A stretch of 64,000 bases of DNA from positions 78,659 to 142,658 of the forward strand of contig NZ_JAKFHA010000021.1 of NCBI RefSeq assembly GCF_021502675.1. The letters run 5' to 3'. The notes beneath the pieces were generated by a model. That model was not told the origin of the DNA and made no database searches. It worked only from the letters and a program-made list of their open reading frames with translations. Every line of letters begins with the position of its first letter. Within the stretch, counting starts at the first letter, position 1. The position numbers and the translations under genes were made by a program. Origin of the DNA: Yinghuangia soli (GTDB lineage: Bacteria > Actinomycetota > Actinomycetes > Streptomycetales > Streptomycetaceae). Positions 8,899 through 17,925 of this stretch are shown one piece after another.

Positions 8899-10098
8899 TC
8901 AGGCGAGCGCAGACGGGTCGGCCAAGACCGCGGCAAGGACGGTCCCGGCCGCACCGCGTACCGCACTCTCCGCCGCCAATGCGGATGCACGAATGGCAGG
9001 CCTGCCGCCCCGCAGCTTGCCGCCGCCGTGGGCCACCGCGGCCTCGATCGCGGGAGTCAGCCACGGCGCAAGGTGGGCATGCAGCCCCCCAAGGACGATG
9101 GTGTCCGGATCCAGCAGATTGACCGCTCCCACGAGCGCCGTCGCAAGTCCTTGCCCCGCCGCCTCGATCGCCCCACGTGCCGCTCGGTCGCCGTCATCGA
9201 GGCGACGCAACAGCTCGGCCAGCCCCGGCTCGGATGCGCCCACGTCATCGGCTAGGCCCGCGGCGAGCAGGACGGCGTCGATACCGGCCACCAGTTCGAG
9301 GCAGCCGGTGCCACCGCAACGGCACGTGGTTCCCCTTGGGTCGACGACGACGTGGCCGATTTCACCGGCAGAGCCGTGGGCTCCTCGGAAGAGTTCACCG
9401 TCGACCACGATGCCGGCGCCGATGCCGGTCTCGCCGGAGAGGTAGAGATAGCTGCCGGCGCCTTGCCCTGCGCCGTACCAGAGTTCTCCCAACGCCCCGA
9501 GGTTGGCCTCGTTGTCCACGATGACGCCGAAGACCTGCCCGTGCAGAGCGCCACTGATCAGCGCCGCGGCGGGCACCGACTCCCACCCCAGATTGGGTGC
9601 GTTGACGTTGCCCTCGGTGATCACCCCTGGCAGCGCGACGCCCGTCCCGACCACGTCCAGCCCGGTTTCGGCCGCTCTGGCGATCACCCATTGCGCCAAC
9701 GTGCCCAGCGCTTCCAAAGTCTCGCGGGCATCACGGCCGCGGTTGTCGCACGCCACGGTCTGGCTCAGGCGCACCTCTCCGGTCGGATCCAGGACACACG
9801 CGGCCAGGTAGTGCCCGTTGATCTCCAGCCCCAGGCCGGCGACGGGCCCCGCGGCCAAGGAGACCGGAGCCCCAGGACGACCCCGGCCCCCCTCGCGTAC
9901 CGGGCCCGCGGTCGTGACCAGCCGCAGTTCCTCCAGAAGCGCCACCTGGCTGGCGACCGTGGTTTTCGTCAGCCCGGTGACCTCCGCGAGCCGGGCGCGC
10001 GTGACCGGCTGCCCACGGGCGACTTCGCGCAACACGAGGGCGAGGTTCCGCTCGCGCATGGTGTCGATACGGGTCGGGCGGCTGGGTGGCACGGTCAT
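8899..10098 (-). CDS. xylR: ROK family transcriptional repressor, probable xylose repressor
   Basis: The 399-residue protein has an N-terminal winged helix (about residues 12-65, LAEVTGLTKTTVASQVALLE) and a ROK sugar-kinase-like domain. That domain includes the zinc motif CRCGGTGC and a GxGxGxxxxGxLxxGxxGxAGExGH-type segment. The chosen ATG at 10098 is preceded by GAAAGGA. An upstream in-frame start would add 19 non-conserved residues. It is divergent from xylA-xylB with an operator-like palindrome between them. ROK repressors of this type are released from DNA by xylose or a related sugar. The symbol rests on family plus context. Confidence 0.85.
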   Translation of the reverse strand: MTVPPSRPTRIDTMRERNLALVLREVARGQPVTRARLAEVTGLTKTTVASQVALLEELRLVTTAGPVREGGRGRPGAPVSLAAGPVAGLGLEINGHYLAACVLDPTGEVRLSQTVACDNRGRDARETLEALGTLAQWVIARAAETGLDVVGTGVALPGVITEGNVNAPNLGWESVPAAALISGALHGQVFGVIVDNEANLGALGELWYGAGQGAGSYLYLSGETGIGAGIVVDGELFRGAHGSAGEIGHVVVDPRGTTCRCGGTGCLELVAGIDAVLLAAGLADDVGASEPGLAELLRRLDDGDRAARGAIEAAGQGLATALVGAVNLLDPDTIVLGGLHAHLAPWLTPAIEAAVAHGGGKLRGGRPAIRASALAAESAVRGAAGTVLAAVLADPSALA

Positions 10099-10187
10099 GA
10101 CGCCGATCCTTTCAGGGGCCCCGAACCGGTCCTGCGGGACGTGGTGCCTTGACATCCGGGTCGCATGCCCGGTTAGCTGACGATCAC

Positions 10188-10210
10188 TTTAGTCCAGTCA
10201 TTAGACTTAA
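10188..10210. promoter_or_regulatory. Imperfect palindrome, candidate XylR operator upstream of xylA
   Basis: Arms TTTAGTCC and AGACTTAA flank a seven-base spacer, and six of the eight arm positions are complementary. The site is A/T-rich against a GC-rich background and lies 16 bases before the xylA GTG and 89 bases from the xylR start. It is the obvious site for ROK repression of both genes. A TTGACA at 10149-10154 may be part of the xylA promoter. Confidence 0.6.
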
Positions 10211-10226
10211 TCGACCGGGAGGCGCC

Positions 10227-11384
10227 GTGACTGACCTGACCCCCAACCCCGAGGACCGATTCACCTTCGGCTTGTGGACGGTCGGCTGGCAGGCGCGCGA
10301 CCCCTTCGGCGACGCGACCCGAGCGCCCCTGGACCCCGTCGAGGCCGTGCACCGGCTGGCAGAGCTGGGGGCCTACGGCGTCACCTTCCACGACGACGAC
10401 CTGATCCCCTTCGGCGCCGACGACGCCGACCGTGCGAAGCGCATCACCGCCTTCCGCACTGCGCTCGACGCGACCGGCATGACCGTCCCCATGGCGACCA
10501 CGAATCTGTTCACCCACCCGGTCTTCAAGGACGGCGCGTTCACCGCCAACGATCGCTCCGTACGCCGGTTCGCACTGCGCAAGGTCATCCGCAACATCGA
10601 TCTCGCCGCCGAACTCGGGGCCCGGACCTACGTGTTCTGGGGCGGCCGCGAGGGCGCGGAGACGGACGCAGCCAAGGACGGCCGGGTCGCTCTCGACCGC
10701 TTCAAGGAAGCGCTCGACGTGCTGTGCGGATACGTCCGCGATCAGGGCTACGACATGCGCTTCGCACTCGAACCCAAGCCCAACGAACCGCGCGGCGACA
10801 TCTTCCTGCCCACGATCGGCCACGCCCTCGCCTTCATCGAGCGTCTCGAGCACCCCGAGATGGTCGGCCTCAACCCCGAGGTCGGGCACGAGCAGATGGC
10901 CGGGCTCAACATGGTGCACGGCGTCGCCCAGGCGTTGTGGGCCGGGAAGCTCTTCCACATCGACCTCAACGGCCAGCACGGTCCCAAATACGACCAAGAC
11001 CTGGTCTTCGGCCACGGCGACCTGAAGAGCGCGTTCTTCCTGGTCGATCTCCTCGAGCACGCCGGGTACGACGGCCCGCGGCACTTCGACTACAAGCCGC
11101 TGCGCACCGAATCCGCGGACGGGGTCTGGGCCTCGGCGGCCGCGAACATGCGCACCTACCTGCTCCTCCGCGAACGCGCCCGCGCCTTCCGCGCCGACAC
11201 CGAGGTCCAGGCGGCCATGATCGCGGCCGGCCTGGACCAGCTCGCGGTGCCGACGCTCGCCCCCGGCGAGACGTGCGCCGACCTCACCAAGGACGACTTC
11301 GACCCGGAGACGGCCGCGGCTCCCGGGCTGGGCTACGAGCGGCTGGACCAGCTGGCCATCGAGCACATCCTCGGCGCACGCTGA
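10227..11384 (+). CDS. xylA: Xylose isomerase
   Basis: The 385-residue protein matches the short (class I) actinobacterial xylose isomerase that interconverts D-xylose and D-xylulose. His55 and Asp58 lie in VTFHDDDL, the metal-binding Glu182 and Lys184 are in LEPKPNEP, and NPEVGHEQM and [15 protein letters not shown] carry further metal ligands. The length is normal for the family. GTG at 10227 is chosen because GGGAGG precedes it and the family N-terminus starts there. The open frame runs further upstream through the operator. xylB follows with a one-base gap. Confidence 0.96.
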   Translation: MTDLTPNPEDRFTFGLWTVGWQARDPFGDATRAPLDPVEAVHRLAELGAYGVTFHDDDLIPFGADDADRAKRITAFRTALDATGMTVPMATTNLFTHPVFKDGAFTANDRSVRRFALRKVIRNIDLAAELGARTYVFWGGREGAETDAAKDGRVALDRFKEALDVLCGYVRDQGYDMRFALEPKPNEPRGDIFLPTIGHALAFIERLEHPEMVGLNPEVGHEQMAGLNMVHGVAQALWAGKLFHIDLNGQHGPKYDQDLVFGHGDLKSAFFLVDLLEHAGYDGPRHFDYKPLRTESADGVWASAAANMRTYLLLRERARAFRADTEVQAAMIAAGLDQLAVPTLAPGETCADLTKDDFDPETAAAPGLGYERLDQLAIEHILGAR

Positions 11385-11385
11385 C

Positions 11386-12828
11386 ATGGCCGCCGCACCC
11401 CATCTGGTCGCGGGCGTCGACTCCTCGACCCAGTCCTGCAAAGTCGTGGTGTGCGACGCGCGCACAGGCGCCGTTGTACGCCACGGGCGCGCGCCGCACC
11501 CGGACGGAACCGAGGTCGCTCCCGACGCCTGGTGGCAGGCCCTCCATCGCGCGATCGACGACGCTGGCGGACTCGCCGACGTGGCGGCGGTCGCCGTCGC
11601 CGGCCAGCAGCACGGCCTGGTCTGCCTCGACGAGGACGGCCGGGTCGTCCGCGACGCCCTCCTGTGGAACGACACCCGCTCCGCCCAAGCCGCCGACGAC
11701 CTGGTCGCCGAGCTCGGCGGACCGCAGGCGTGGGCAGACGCGGTCGGCAGTGTCCCCGTCGCGTCCTTCACCGTCACCAAGCTGCGCTGGCTCGCAGAAC
11801 ATGAGCCCGAAACCGCAGCACGAGTCGCAGCCGTCTGCCTCCCCCACGACTACCTCACCTGGCGTCTACGCGGCACCTGCGACATCTCCGACCTGACCAC
11901 CGACCGGGGCGACGCATCCGGCACCGGCTACTGGTCGCCCACCGACGAGGCGTACCGCGAGGACATCCTGCGCCTTGCCTTCGGCCGTGCCCCCGCCCTC
12001 CCGAAGGTGCTGGGACCGCGCGAAGCAGCAGGCGTCACCCCAGAAGGCCTGAGCGTCGGACCGGGAACCGGCGACAACATGGCCGCCGCCCTAGGCCTGG
12101 GCATCACTGCCGGCGACGTCGTCGTTTCCCTGGGCACGTCCGGGACCGCATACGGCACGACCACCACCCCGCCTGCCGACGCCACTGGCTCCGTCGCCGG
12201 ATTCGCCGACGCCACCGGTGAGTTCCTACCGCTGGCGTGCACCCTCAACGCCGCGCGCGTCCTGGACGCCGCCGCCCACATGCTCGGCGTCACCCACGAC
12301 CGCCTCGCCGAACTCGCCCTGTCCGCACCCGCGGGCGCGGACGGCCTCGTCCTCGTCCCCTATCTCGACGGCGAACGCACACCCAACCTTCCCCACGCCA
12401 CCGGAGCCGTACACGGCCTCACCGGCCGCAATGCCACCCCCGCCCATTTCGCCCGCGCCGCCGTCGAAGGCATGCTCTGCGGCCTCGCCGACGCCCTTAC
12501 CGCACTCACCGCGACCGGCCTGACCGCCGAACGCGTACTCCTCACCGGCGGCGCGGCCCGCTCCCCCGCCGTCACCGCGATCGCCCCCAGCTTGTTCGAG
12601 CTTCCGGTCGTACGACCTGAACCAGCCGAATACGTCGCGGTCGGCGCTGCCCGCCAGGCCGCCTGGATTCTGCAGTCACCCGGCAGCCCCCCACCCACTT
12701 GGCGAACCAGCCGCAGCGGACTCCCCGGTCAATTCCCCGAAACGTCGGTCCGTGCCCGGTACGCGTCAGCGCGCACCCTCCACCTGGCAAGGCCCGGGCT
12801 CGGCAACGCTGCCTTGGTGAAGAACTAG
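11386..12828 (+). CDS. xylB: Xylulokinase
   Basis: This 480-residue FGGY-family kinase phosphorylates D-xylulose to xylulose 5-phosphate. The N-terminal [11 protein letters not shown] nucleotide-binding motif, the [10 protein letters not shown] segment, LWNDTRS and the C-terminal [10 protein letters not shown] motif are all present. The gene starts one base after the xylA stop and is certainly co-transcribed with it. A terminator-like hairpin follows at 12866-12899. Confidence 0.95.
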   Translation: MAAAPHLVAGVDSSTQSCKVVVCDARTGAVVRHGRAPHPDGTEVAPDAWWQALHRAIDDAGGLADVAAVAVAGQQHGLVCLDEDGRVVRDALLWNDTRSAQAADDLVAELGGPQAWADAVGSVPVASFTVTKLRWLAEHEPETAARVAAVCLPHDYLTWRLRGTCDISDLTTDRGDASGTGYWSPTDEAYREDILRLAFGRAPALPKVLGPREAAGVTPEGLSVGPGTGDNMAAALGLGITAGDVVVSLGTSGTAYGTTTTPPADATGSVAGFADATGEFLPLACTLNAARVLDAAAHMLGVTHDRLAELALSAPAGADGLVLVPYLDGERTPNLPHATGAVHGLTGRNATPAHFARAAVEGMLCGLADALTALTATGLTAERVLLTGGAARSPAVTAIAPSLFELPVVRPEPAEYVAVGAARQAAWILQSPGSPPPTWRTSRSGLPGQFPETSVRARYASARTLHLARPGLGNAALVKN

Positions 12829-13288
12829 CCGGGCCTCGCTCCGGTTCGCCCACCATGGGTCATAAGCGGGCCTGGCTGGCGGCTATCAGCCGGGCCCGCC
12901 GCCGTCGCCAGGTAGTCCATGCTCTTGCCGATCACGGCCATCGCGTCGAGCAGGTGCAGCAGTTACTGCACCTTGGCCAAGGCCGAGTCCGGGCGATTCG
13001 TTGTGTGGGTCGGGACCGTCCTCATCCGCGGGTTCTCTGTGGGCTCGGATATCGCATCACCACCCTTTTGGCCGGGGTGCCGGGCCAGTCGCCCCACGCG
13101 GAAATCGACCGGGACACGCCCGCCGGAGGGCGGTCTCGCACCTTCACCCAAGACGCTCCGAGCCAACGCGCCTGGTGAGACCCAGCACAACCAGCCCCGT
13201 GTGCCGAGTGAGCAGCCATCGATCACAGGTAGTCCAGGAGTAAGCCAGGTGGCTTGCGACTATCCGAGCGGGTCAGAAGACTTCGCCC
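12829..13288. other. Intergenic stretch without a convincing gene
   Basis: The 460 bases after xylB hold a hairpin at 12866-12899 and several short open frames on both strands with no recognisable product. The minus strand near 12880-12960 can encode a short peptide-like segment (AMAVIGKSMDYLATAA) that looks like the remnant of a helix-rich protein but has no start and meets stops. No tRNA cloverleaf was found. Confidence 0.5.
12866..12899 (+). terminator. Terminator-like hairpin after xylB
   Basis: Arms GCGGGCCTGGCT (12866-12877) and AGCCGGGCCCGC (12888-12899) form a 12-pair stem with one G-U pair and a ten-base loop, 38 bases after the xylB stop. No T-run follows, as is usual for actinobacterial terminators. 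Confidence 0.55.
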
Positions 13289-14200
13289 GTGAGCGACGAT
13301 CAGCGCAGAAGGCCATTCGACGAGTCGACGGCACGTTCCGCCCTCAGCACTGCGGCCGAAAAATGCGGCGTCCCATACAGACCGGCCGTGCTGATCAGTC
13401 CTGTCGCCGACAACGCCCTGTTCCGCTTGCCCGACAACGTCGTCGGTCGGGTGTCGTCCACAGACCGCACCTTGGCACGGGCTGCCCGCGACGTGCAGAT
13501 CGGACGATGGCTCAACAACAAGGGCTTTCCCGCTGTGGCGCCCGTGGAAGGCGTCGTGCAGCCCGTGGTGAGCCAGGGGCGCGTGGTCACGTTCTGGCAC
13601 GAAGTCCCGGACGCCGTCATGGCGTCCACGCGCGAACTCGGATCACTGCTCCACCACTTGCACAGCATGGCGGTGCCACCCGACGTGGACATCGAGCCGT
13701 TGCAGCCTTTCGTCAGGATCGACGCTCATCTCGAGGCTGCGGCCCCTCACCTCGCCGACCACGACGTCGCCTTTCTTGCCCAGCACCTGGCCGAGCTGCA
13801 CATCGCATACGACGCACTCGATTTCGACCATCCGGTCGGGCTCATCCACGGCGACGCGAACCGGAAGAACGCCGTGCGGGGCTCGGACGGGCGGGCGGTG
13901 CTGCTGGACTTGGAGCGGTTCAGCGTCGGGCCGCGCCAGTGGGACCTCACAGTGTCCGAGGTGTACCGGCGGCTCGGCTGGTACACCGAGGCCGAGTACG
14001 ACGACTTCGTGGACGCGTACGGGTGGGATGTCCGTGGGTGGGATGGCCTGCCGATCCTGGTGGCCATCCGAGAGTTCCGGATGACCGCGTGGCTGGCGTC
14101 CCGCGTCGGCCGGGAACCCGCGCTGCGGTCCGAGGCGGAGAAGCGGATCGCTTCGTTACGTGCCCCCGATGCGCGACGAACTTGGACACCGGGCGATTGA
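13289..14200 (+). CDS. APH-fold phosphotransferase family protein
   Basis: The 303-residue protein has the aminoglycoside phosphotransferase/choline kinase fold. The catalytic loop HGDANRKN is at residues 187-194 (Asp189 base, Asn194 metal ligand) and the metal-binding DLERF is at 207-211. The start is GTG at 13289 with a weak purine stretch upstream. The substrate is unknown: members phosphorylate antibiotics, sugars, amino alcohols or act as fructosamine-type kinases. The gene is convergent with the XRE regulator, leaving seven bases between stops. Confidence 0.8.
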   Translation: MSDDQRRRPFDESTARSALSTAAEKCGVPYRPAVLISPVADNALFRLPDNVVGRVSSTDRTLARAARDVQIGRWLNNKGFPAVAPVEGVVQPVVSQGRVVTFWHEVPDAVMASTRELGSLLHHLHSMAVPPDVDIEPLQPFVRIDAHLEAAAPHLADHDVAFLAQHLAELHIAYDALDFDHPVGLIHGDANRKNAVRGSDGRAVLLDLERFSVGPRQWDLTVSEVYRRLGWYTEAEYDDFVDAYGWDVRGWDGLPILVAIREFRMTAWLASRVGREPALRSEAEKRIASLRAPDARRTWTPGD

Positions 14201-14207
14201 CCAGCAC

Positions 14208-15575
14208 TCACGCAGCGTCAAAAGCCTCCCGCGCCCGCTCGCGGAACTCGGAGACCGCAGTGAGGCACGCATACGGCTGCAGTTCGCGGTTGAACGCCGT
14301 CAGATAGGACCGCACACGCGCCGACTCGATCCGGCCGGCCATCGCCAGGCCCTCGGCAGCGGTGGCACAGGCCTGTTCGACGTCCTTGCCGTGGAGTTGG
14401 GCGGTGGCGAGCGAGACGCGGCAGAACACGCGGCTGCGCGGGTAGGCGTCCGAGAGTCCGCCGAGCGAGAGGCCTGCGTGGTACTCGGCGTCGGCCCTGG
14501 CGCGGAGCCCGGTGAAGCAGTGACCGAGTTCGTCGTGGAGTTCGGCGGCGTCGAAGTAGGCGATCCAGTCCGGGTTCTCTCCGACCACGCCGCGGTCGAA
14601 GGAGGTCTCGGCTTCGCGCATCACGCGGATGCACCCGCGCTTGTCGCCGATGCTGGCCAACGCGCGGGCCTCCATGGCGCAGTACATGGCGTGGACGGTT
14701 GGCGTCGCGTGCCCAGCGGCACCGAGCTTGGCGGCGCGAGCGAAATCGAGAGCCTGCTGGTACTCGCCGAGGAAGTTGGCCTGGTGGCTCATCAGGGCCA
14801 GAGCCTTGCCCCCGAGTGCGCGGTCACCCGAGGCGTGGGCGAAGTTGAGGGCTTGGACGAAGTACCGACGCGCGAGGCCGTGCAGGCCGATGTCGTAGGC
14901 CATCGCGCCGGTCTTGTAGGTGAACTGGGCAGCGACCGCGAACAGTCGTCGCCCGACGCCATCGGTGTAGGCACCGTGCAGCAGAGGCACGACGTGATCG
15001 GCGAGGTACTGCACCGCGGCGGTCCGGGCGTGCCCACCGCCGTACTGGTGGTCGAGGTCCTCGAACATGCGGGTAGTGGCGCGGACGGCGTCTACGTCCC
15101 GGTCGCCGACTTTGACGGTGCGGCCCGGCCTGTAAGCGGGTTCGGCCGGCGGCGCCAAGAGCCAGCGTGTCATAGGTGTTGCGAGCATCGCGGCGGAGAC
15201 CACGCCGTGGCGCAGGAAGTCGGTTCGCTTCAAGTCTTCGTTCCACAGGGTGCGGGCCGTGCGTAGTACGGCGGTTCGGTCCTCCGCGAAGTCAAGCGCG
15301 AGGTTGATCGGCGGGCCACCGCGTCCGGACATGCCAACCTCCGCAAGCGTGAGCGGCCGACCGAGGCGCCGCCCCAAAGCGGCGGCGAGCAGTTCGGGCT
15401 TCTCTCCGCGGGGCCGCATGCCCGACAGCCAGCGACCCACGTCCACGTGGTCGCACCGCACGTCGGTCAGTCCGCGTGCGGCGGCCATTGCCCGCACGTC
15501 GCGGGCGAGGGCAGAGCGTGAGTACTGGGCCTCGTCCATCAACGCGGCCAAGTCGTCGTTCGGGGTGCCGGCCAT
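14208..15575 (-). CDS. XRE-type helix-turn-helix regulator with helical repeat domain
   Basis: This 455-residue protein has an N-terminal HTH (about residues 5-70, SALARDVRAMAAARGL and VGRWLSGMRP) followed by a long alpha-helical TPR-like region (RTAAVQYLADHVVPLL, FVQALNFAHASGDRALGGKA). The architecture is common in Streptomyces regulators. The ATG at 15575 is preceded by GGAG. The longer frame upstream reads through the GTGCAC array and is not protein-like. It faces a plus-strand operon across that array and probably binds it. Confidence 0.85.
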   Translation of the reverse strand: MAGTPNDDLAALMDEAQYSRSALARDVRAMAAARGLTDVRCDHVDVGRWLSGMRPRGEKPELLAAALGRRLGRPLTLAEVGMSGRGGPPINLALDFAEDRTAVLRTARTLWNEDLKRTDFLRHGVVSAAMLATPMTRWLLAPPAEPAYRPGRTVKVGDRDVDAVRATTRMFEDLDHQYGGGHARTAAVQYLADHVVPLLHGAYTDGVGRRLFAVAAQFTYKTGAMAYDIGLHGLARRYFVQALNFAHASGDRALGGKALALMSHQANFLGEYQQALDFARAAKLGAAGHATPTVHAMYCAMEARALASIGDKRGCIRVMREAETSFDRGVVGENPDWIAYFDAAELHDELGHCFTGLRARADAEYHAGLSLGGLSDAYPRSRVFCRVSLATAQLHGKDVEQACATAAEGLAMAGRIESARVRSYLTAFNRELQPYACLTAVSEFRERAREAFDAA

Positions 15576-15672
15576 GTGCTGCTCCGGTCCGTGCCATTCG
15601 GTGGGGATGCACTCACCGTAGCTACGCCGACGCAATTCAGTTAGGGCATTCGAGTCATCCGATCGGGCTGGT

Positions 15673-15719
15673 GTGCACGGGAAGTGCACGGGGCGATGCC
15701 AAGTGCACGGGTTGTGCAC
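15673..15719. promoter_or_regulatory. Array of four GTGCAC boxes in divergent promoter region
   Basis: GTGCAC occurs at 15673, 15684, 15703 and 15714, giving start spacings of 11, 19 and 11 bases. This is two pairs, each one helical turn apart, with the pairs 30 bases apart. Three of the four are followed by GGG. A weak -35/-10 pair (TTGTGC at 15712, TTACAA at 15735) overlaps the last box. Such an array between a regulator and its divergent target is typical of an operator. The cognate protein is presumably the XRE regulator at 14208-15575. Confidence 0.65.
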
Positions 15720-15757
15720 GCTGCCACGACCGCCTTACAAGCGGTTGCGTGGTGCCT

Positions 15758-16369
15758 ATGACCTCACCGACACCGCGAACACGGAACTCGCTTCCTGTGG
15801 CGACCACTTGGACGCCCCAGCGCACCGCGGACCTGTACGCCTCGTTCGGGTGGCGTCTGGCTCGTGGGACCTACCGCACATACGACGGTTGCTCGTGTCG
15901 GAACCCGCAGTGCGCTGCCCCAGGCCTGCACGCAGCGGATGCGGACTGGACTCAGACGGCGAGCAGTGATCCGCAGTTCGTAAGAGCGTGGCTGCGACGG
16001 CACCGCCGGGCATGCATGGGAACGCCAGCCGGCGAGTGCTTCGACGTCCTCGAGCTGCCGAGGGCCACTGGTCTCCAGCTCATGAGGCGCTGGGAGTTCG
16101 CGGAGTTCCTCACCGGGCCGGTGCTCGCGTTGACTGGGCATCTGTTGGTCTTCACCGCGCTGCGTTCTTCGGGTACGGATGAAACGGGCATCGGCCGGTG
16201 GCTCCCGCAGACCGAGTTCCTCGTACTGCCGCCGGCCGGGCGCGCTTCTGCACCCGTGCGGTGGGTGGTGCCGCCGACCTCCGCCAACACGGTGCGCCTG
16301 CCGGACCCGGCGAACGTACTGGGGCTGATCGTCCGGTCGCCCCGACGCCGGCGAACGGCAAGCCCATGA
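15758..16369 (+). CDS. Prim-Pol N-terminal-domain-like protein
   Basis: The 203-residue protein reads like the short bifunctional DNA primase/polymerase N-terminal-domain proteins found in streptomycete regulator operons: GWRLARGTYRTYDGCSCRNP, CAAPGLHAADADWTQTASSD, CFDVLELPRATGLQL. It has cysteines in CSCRNPQC that could bind zinc. It is far too short for a functional replicative primase. The role is unknown. ATG at 15758 starts just downstream of the GTGCAC array, and the stop overlaps the next gene as ATGA. Confidence 0.55.
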   Translation: MTSPTPRTRNSLPVATTWTPQRTADLYASFGWRLARGTYRTYDGCSCRNPQCAAPGLHAADADWTQTASSDPQFVRAWLRRHRRACMGTPAGECFDVLELPRATGLQLMRRWEFAEFLTGPVLALTGHLLVFTALRSSGTDETGIGRWLPQTEFLVLPPAGRASAPVRWVVPPTSANTVRLPDPANVLGLIVRSPRRRRTASP

Positions 16370-17718
16370 GTCCCCGGCAGCCGGTTGCCTTCGAGGCACG
16401 TGTGCCCTCCGTGCCGGAGTCGGTGGCGGTTGCACGCCGCATGGTCACCGACCAGCTCAACGTCTGGGGCCTCGGCGGCAACGCCACACTCACAGATGTC
16501 GTGGTGCTCGGGGTGAGCGAACTGGTCACCAATGTCGTGCAGCACGCCGCCTCGTGTTCGCCCTTCGCAGACCTGACTCTGTACCTCGACGACCACCTTC
16601 TCGAACTGCGCGTCCATGACCGGCACCCTCAGCTGCCAAAGCTGCTTGCGCAGCCGCATCCTGAGAGCTTGGGAGGGCGCGGACTGGCGATTCTTGCTGC
16701 GCTCTGCACCGAAGCCGGTGGGGACATCCGCGTCATCCAGGACCACCACGGAGTAGGTAAGGCGGTCACCCTGCGCTTGCCGTTGGACGGATACGGCGAG
16801 GTCGGTCCGAGTCCGGTCCGTGCTGCCGAGGCACAACCAACAGACAGAGCTCGATGCGCCGCAGCTGTCGGTGTCGGAGGCCTTGATGAGCCGCTTGTTC
16901 CTACCGGGCGGAAACGTCCACGTCGTCGAGCCCCAGCTTCCGGAGGACGAGCCGTTCAAGGTCAGGCACGACACGGCAAGCCGCGAGACCATCTTGCTGG
17001 TGCGCCACAAGACCCCTGGCTCGACCCGCACCAACGTCGTGCCCACGACGTACCGCAACGCCAAGGAACTGTTCCAGGCTGCCGCGGATTTCGAGCGGTC
17101 GAGCGTCCAGCTGGGTCGGATCGCCACCATTTTCCAGAATCTGCTGGTCACCGAGTACGGCGTTCCCGAGAGCGAACTCGAGAAGAGCCTAGACGCGGTG
17201 CTGGCCGACCTGTACGCCGACGAGTCTGCGCACGCACCTTCCCAGAACGAGCAGGAGCAGGCCGCACCGCCGGCCGCCCCGCCCTTGCCTGGCACGGAGT
17301 CACGCATCGCGTTGCTCATCGAGAGCAGCACCCGCTTGGCCGACGAACTCGACCTACGGGACCGCGAGGCCCTCGCGTCGCAAGTCGCCGAGGCGCTTGG
17401 TTGCGCACCCACTCGCGAGCGATCCGGCTGATACCGGCGGACTCTGCAGGCGGGCAACGAGTCCGCCCTTGCTCGGGACGCGTGCCCTCGTCCGGCGTTG
17501 CCGCCGGTTCGGGGCTGGTTCGAGGCCGTGGACAGCGCTTCGACTCACCCGCCCGCAAGGCGGAAGCAGGCAACAGGGTGACTTCGGGGACAAGTGCCGT
17601 GCGCCTGATGGACAGTTCCGGCGCTGCACCCAGAACTCCCGGAAGCTGGCCTTCTCACCCGGGTTCCGGGGCCGCCGACGGCGGCGCTCTCTGGCTCCGA
17701 AAGGCCGGAGATTCCTGA
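16366..17718 (+). CDS. HATPase (anti-sigma-like) protein; open frame overruns the next gene
   Basis: The first roughly 150 residues are a GHKL/HATPase_c domain as in RsbW/SpoIIAB-like anti-sigma kinases: VVLGVSELVTNVVQHA (N box), HDRHPQLP (G1-like) and LGGRGLAILAALC (G2). The family protein normally ends near LRLPLDGYGEV (about base 16800). Here no stop occurs, and the frame continues for a further 306 Arg-rich residues with shadow-like composition, over the whole of the gene at 16820-17431. The tail is probably not a native domain. It could reflect a lost stop, a sequencing frameshift or a tolerated read-through. The gene overlaps its predecessor by ATGA. Confidence 0.6.
   Translation: MSPRQPVAFEARVPSVPESVAVARRMVTDQLNVWGLGGNATLTDVVVLGVSELVTNVVQHAASCSPFADLTLYLDDHLLELRVHDRHPQLPKLLAQPHPESLGGRGLAILAALCTEAGGDIRVIQDHHGVGKAVTLRLPLDGYGEVGPSPVRAAEAQPTDRARCAAAVGVGGLDEPLVPTGRKRPRRRAPASGGRAVQGQARHGKPRDHLAGAPQDPWLDPHQRRAHDVPQRQGTVPGCRGFRAVERPAGSDRHHFPESAGHRVRRSRERTREEPRRGAGRPVRRRVCARTFPERAGAGRTAGRPALAWHGVTHRVAHREQHPLGRRTRPTGPRGPRVASRRGAWLRTHSRAIRLIPADSAGGQRVRPCSGRVPSSGVAAGSGLVRGRGQRFDSPARKAEAGNRVTSGTSAVRLMDSSGAAPRTPGSWPSHPGSGAADGGALWLRKAGDS
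16820..17431 (+). CDS. Protein of unknown function nested in the HATPase open frame
   Basis: The 203-residue frame has natural composition: a basic N-terminal half (ETILLVRHKTPGSTRTNVVP, YRNAKELFQAAADFERSSVQ) and an acidic, coiled-coil-prone C-terminal half (ESELEKSLDAVLADLYADES). I do not recognise the family. Start is GTG 16820 or, better conserved in appearance, ATG 16886. It lies in the +1 shifted frame relative to the overrunning HATPase frame, so only one of the two can be real in this stretch. This one looks real. A stem (17438-17465) follows the stop. Confidence 0.6.
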   Translation: MLPRHNQQTELDAPQLSVSEALMSRLFLPGGNVHVVEPQLPEDEPFKVRHDTASRETILLVRHKTPGSTRTNVVPTTYRNAKELFQAAADFERSSVQLGRIATIFQNLLVTEYGVPESELEKSLDAVLADLYADESAHAPSQNEQEQAAPPAAPPLPGTESRIALLIESSTRLADELDLRDREALASQVAEALGCAPTRERSG

Positions 17719-17745
17719 TCAGCCCACTGCGAAAGGACCTCCTTC
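17432..17745. other. Leader region upstream of the lanthipeptide precursor
   Basis: The 314 bases between the unknown gene and the precursor hold a short stem with arms CGGACTC (17438-17444) and GAGTCCG (17459-17465), likely ending the upstream operon, and must contain the precursor promoter. No convincing -35/-10 pair was found. A ribosome-binding site GAAAGGA sits at 17731-17737. Confidence 0.45.
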
Positions 17746-17898
17746 ATGCTCGACGACGAGATCACGCCCGAGGTCGACGAGTTCGACCTCGACATCCGCG
17801 TCATCGAATCCGGTGACGACGGTGCCGACCTGATCACCATCACGGACGACAACTGCGGCAGCACGTGCGCGAGCCCGTGTGCCACCAACGTCGCCTGA
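17746..17898 (+). CDS. FxLD family lanthipeptide precursor
   Basis: This 50-residue gene encodes an acidic leader with the diagnostic FDLD motif at residues 13-16, followed by IRVIES. The C-terminal core has Cys37, Cys41 and Cys45 with Ser39, Thr40, Ser43, Thr31, Thr33 and Thr47 as dehydration candidates, giving up to three (methyl)lanthionine rings. Asp34 and Asp35 before the first Cys are candidates for modification by the isoaspartyl-methyltransferase-like enzyme at 22380. The ATG has GAAAGGA upstream at good spacing. lanB-type, lanC-type and methyltransferase genes follow directly. No cleavage motif such as a double glycine is obvious. Confidence 0.9.
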   Translation: MLDDEITPEVDEFDLDIRVIESGDDGADLITITDDNCGSTCASPCATNVA

Positions 17899-17925
17899 CC
17901 GATCCGCAGTAGCGGCTGGTGCCGT

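Noticed and set aside
12829..13288. Possible tRNA or small gene after xylB
   Set aside because: The stem-loops do not form a cloverleaf and all short frames lack starts or plausible composition; kept only as an intergenic region with a terminator-like hairpin.
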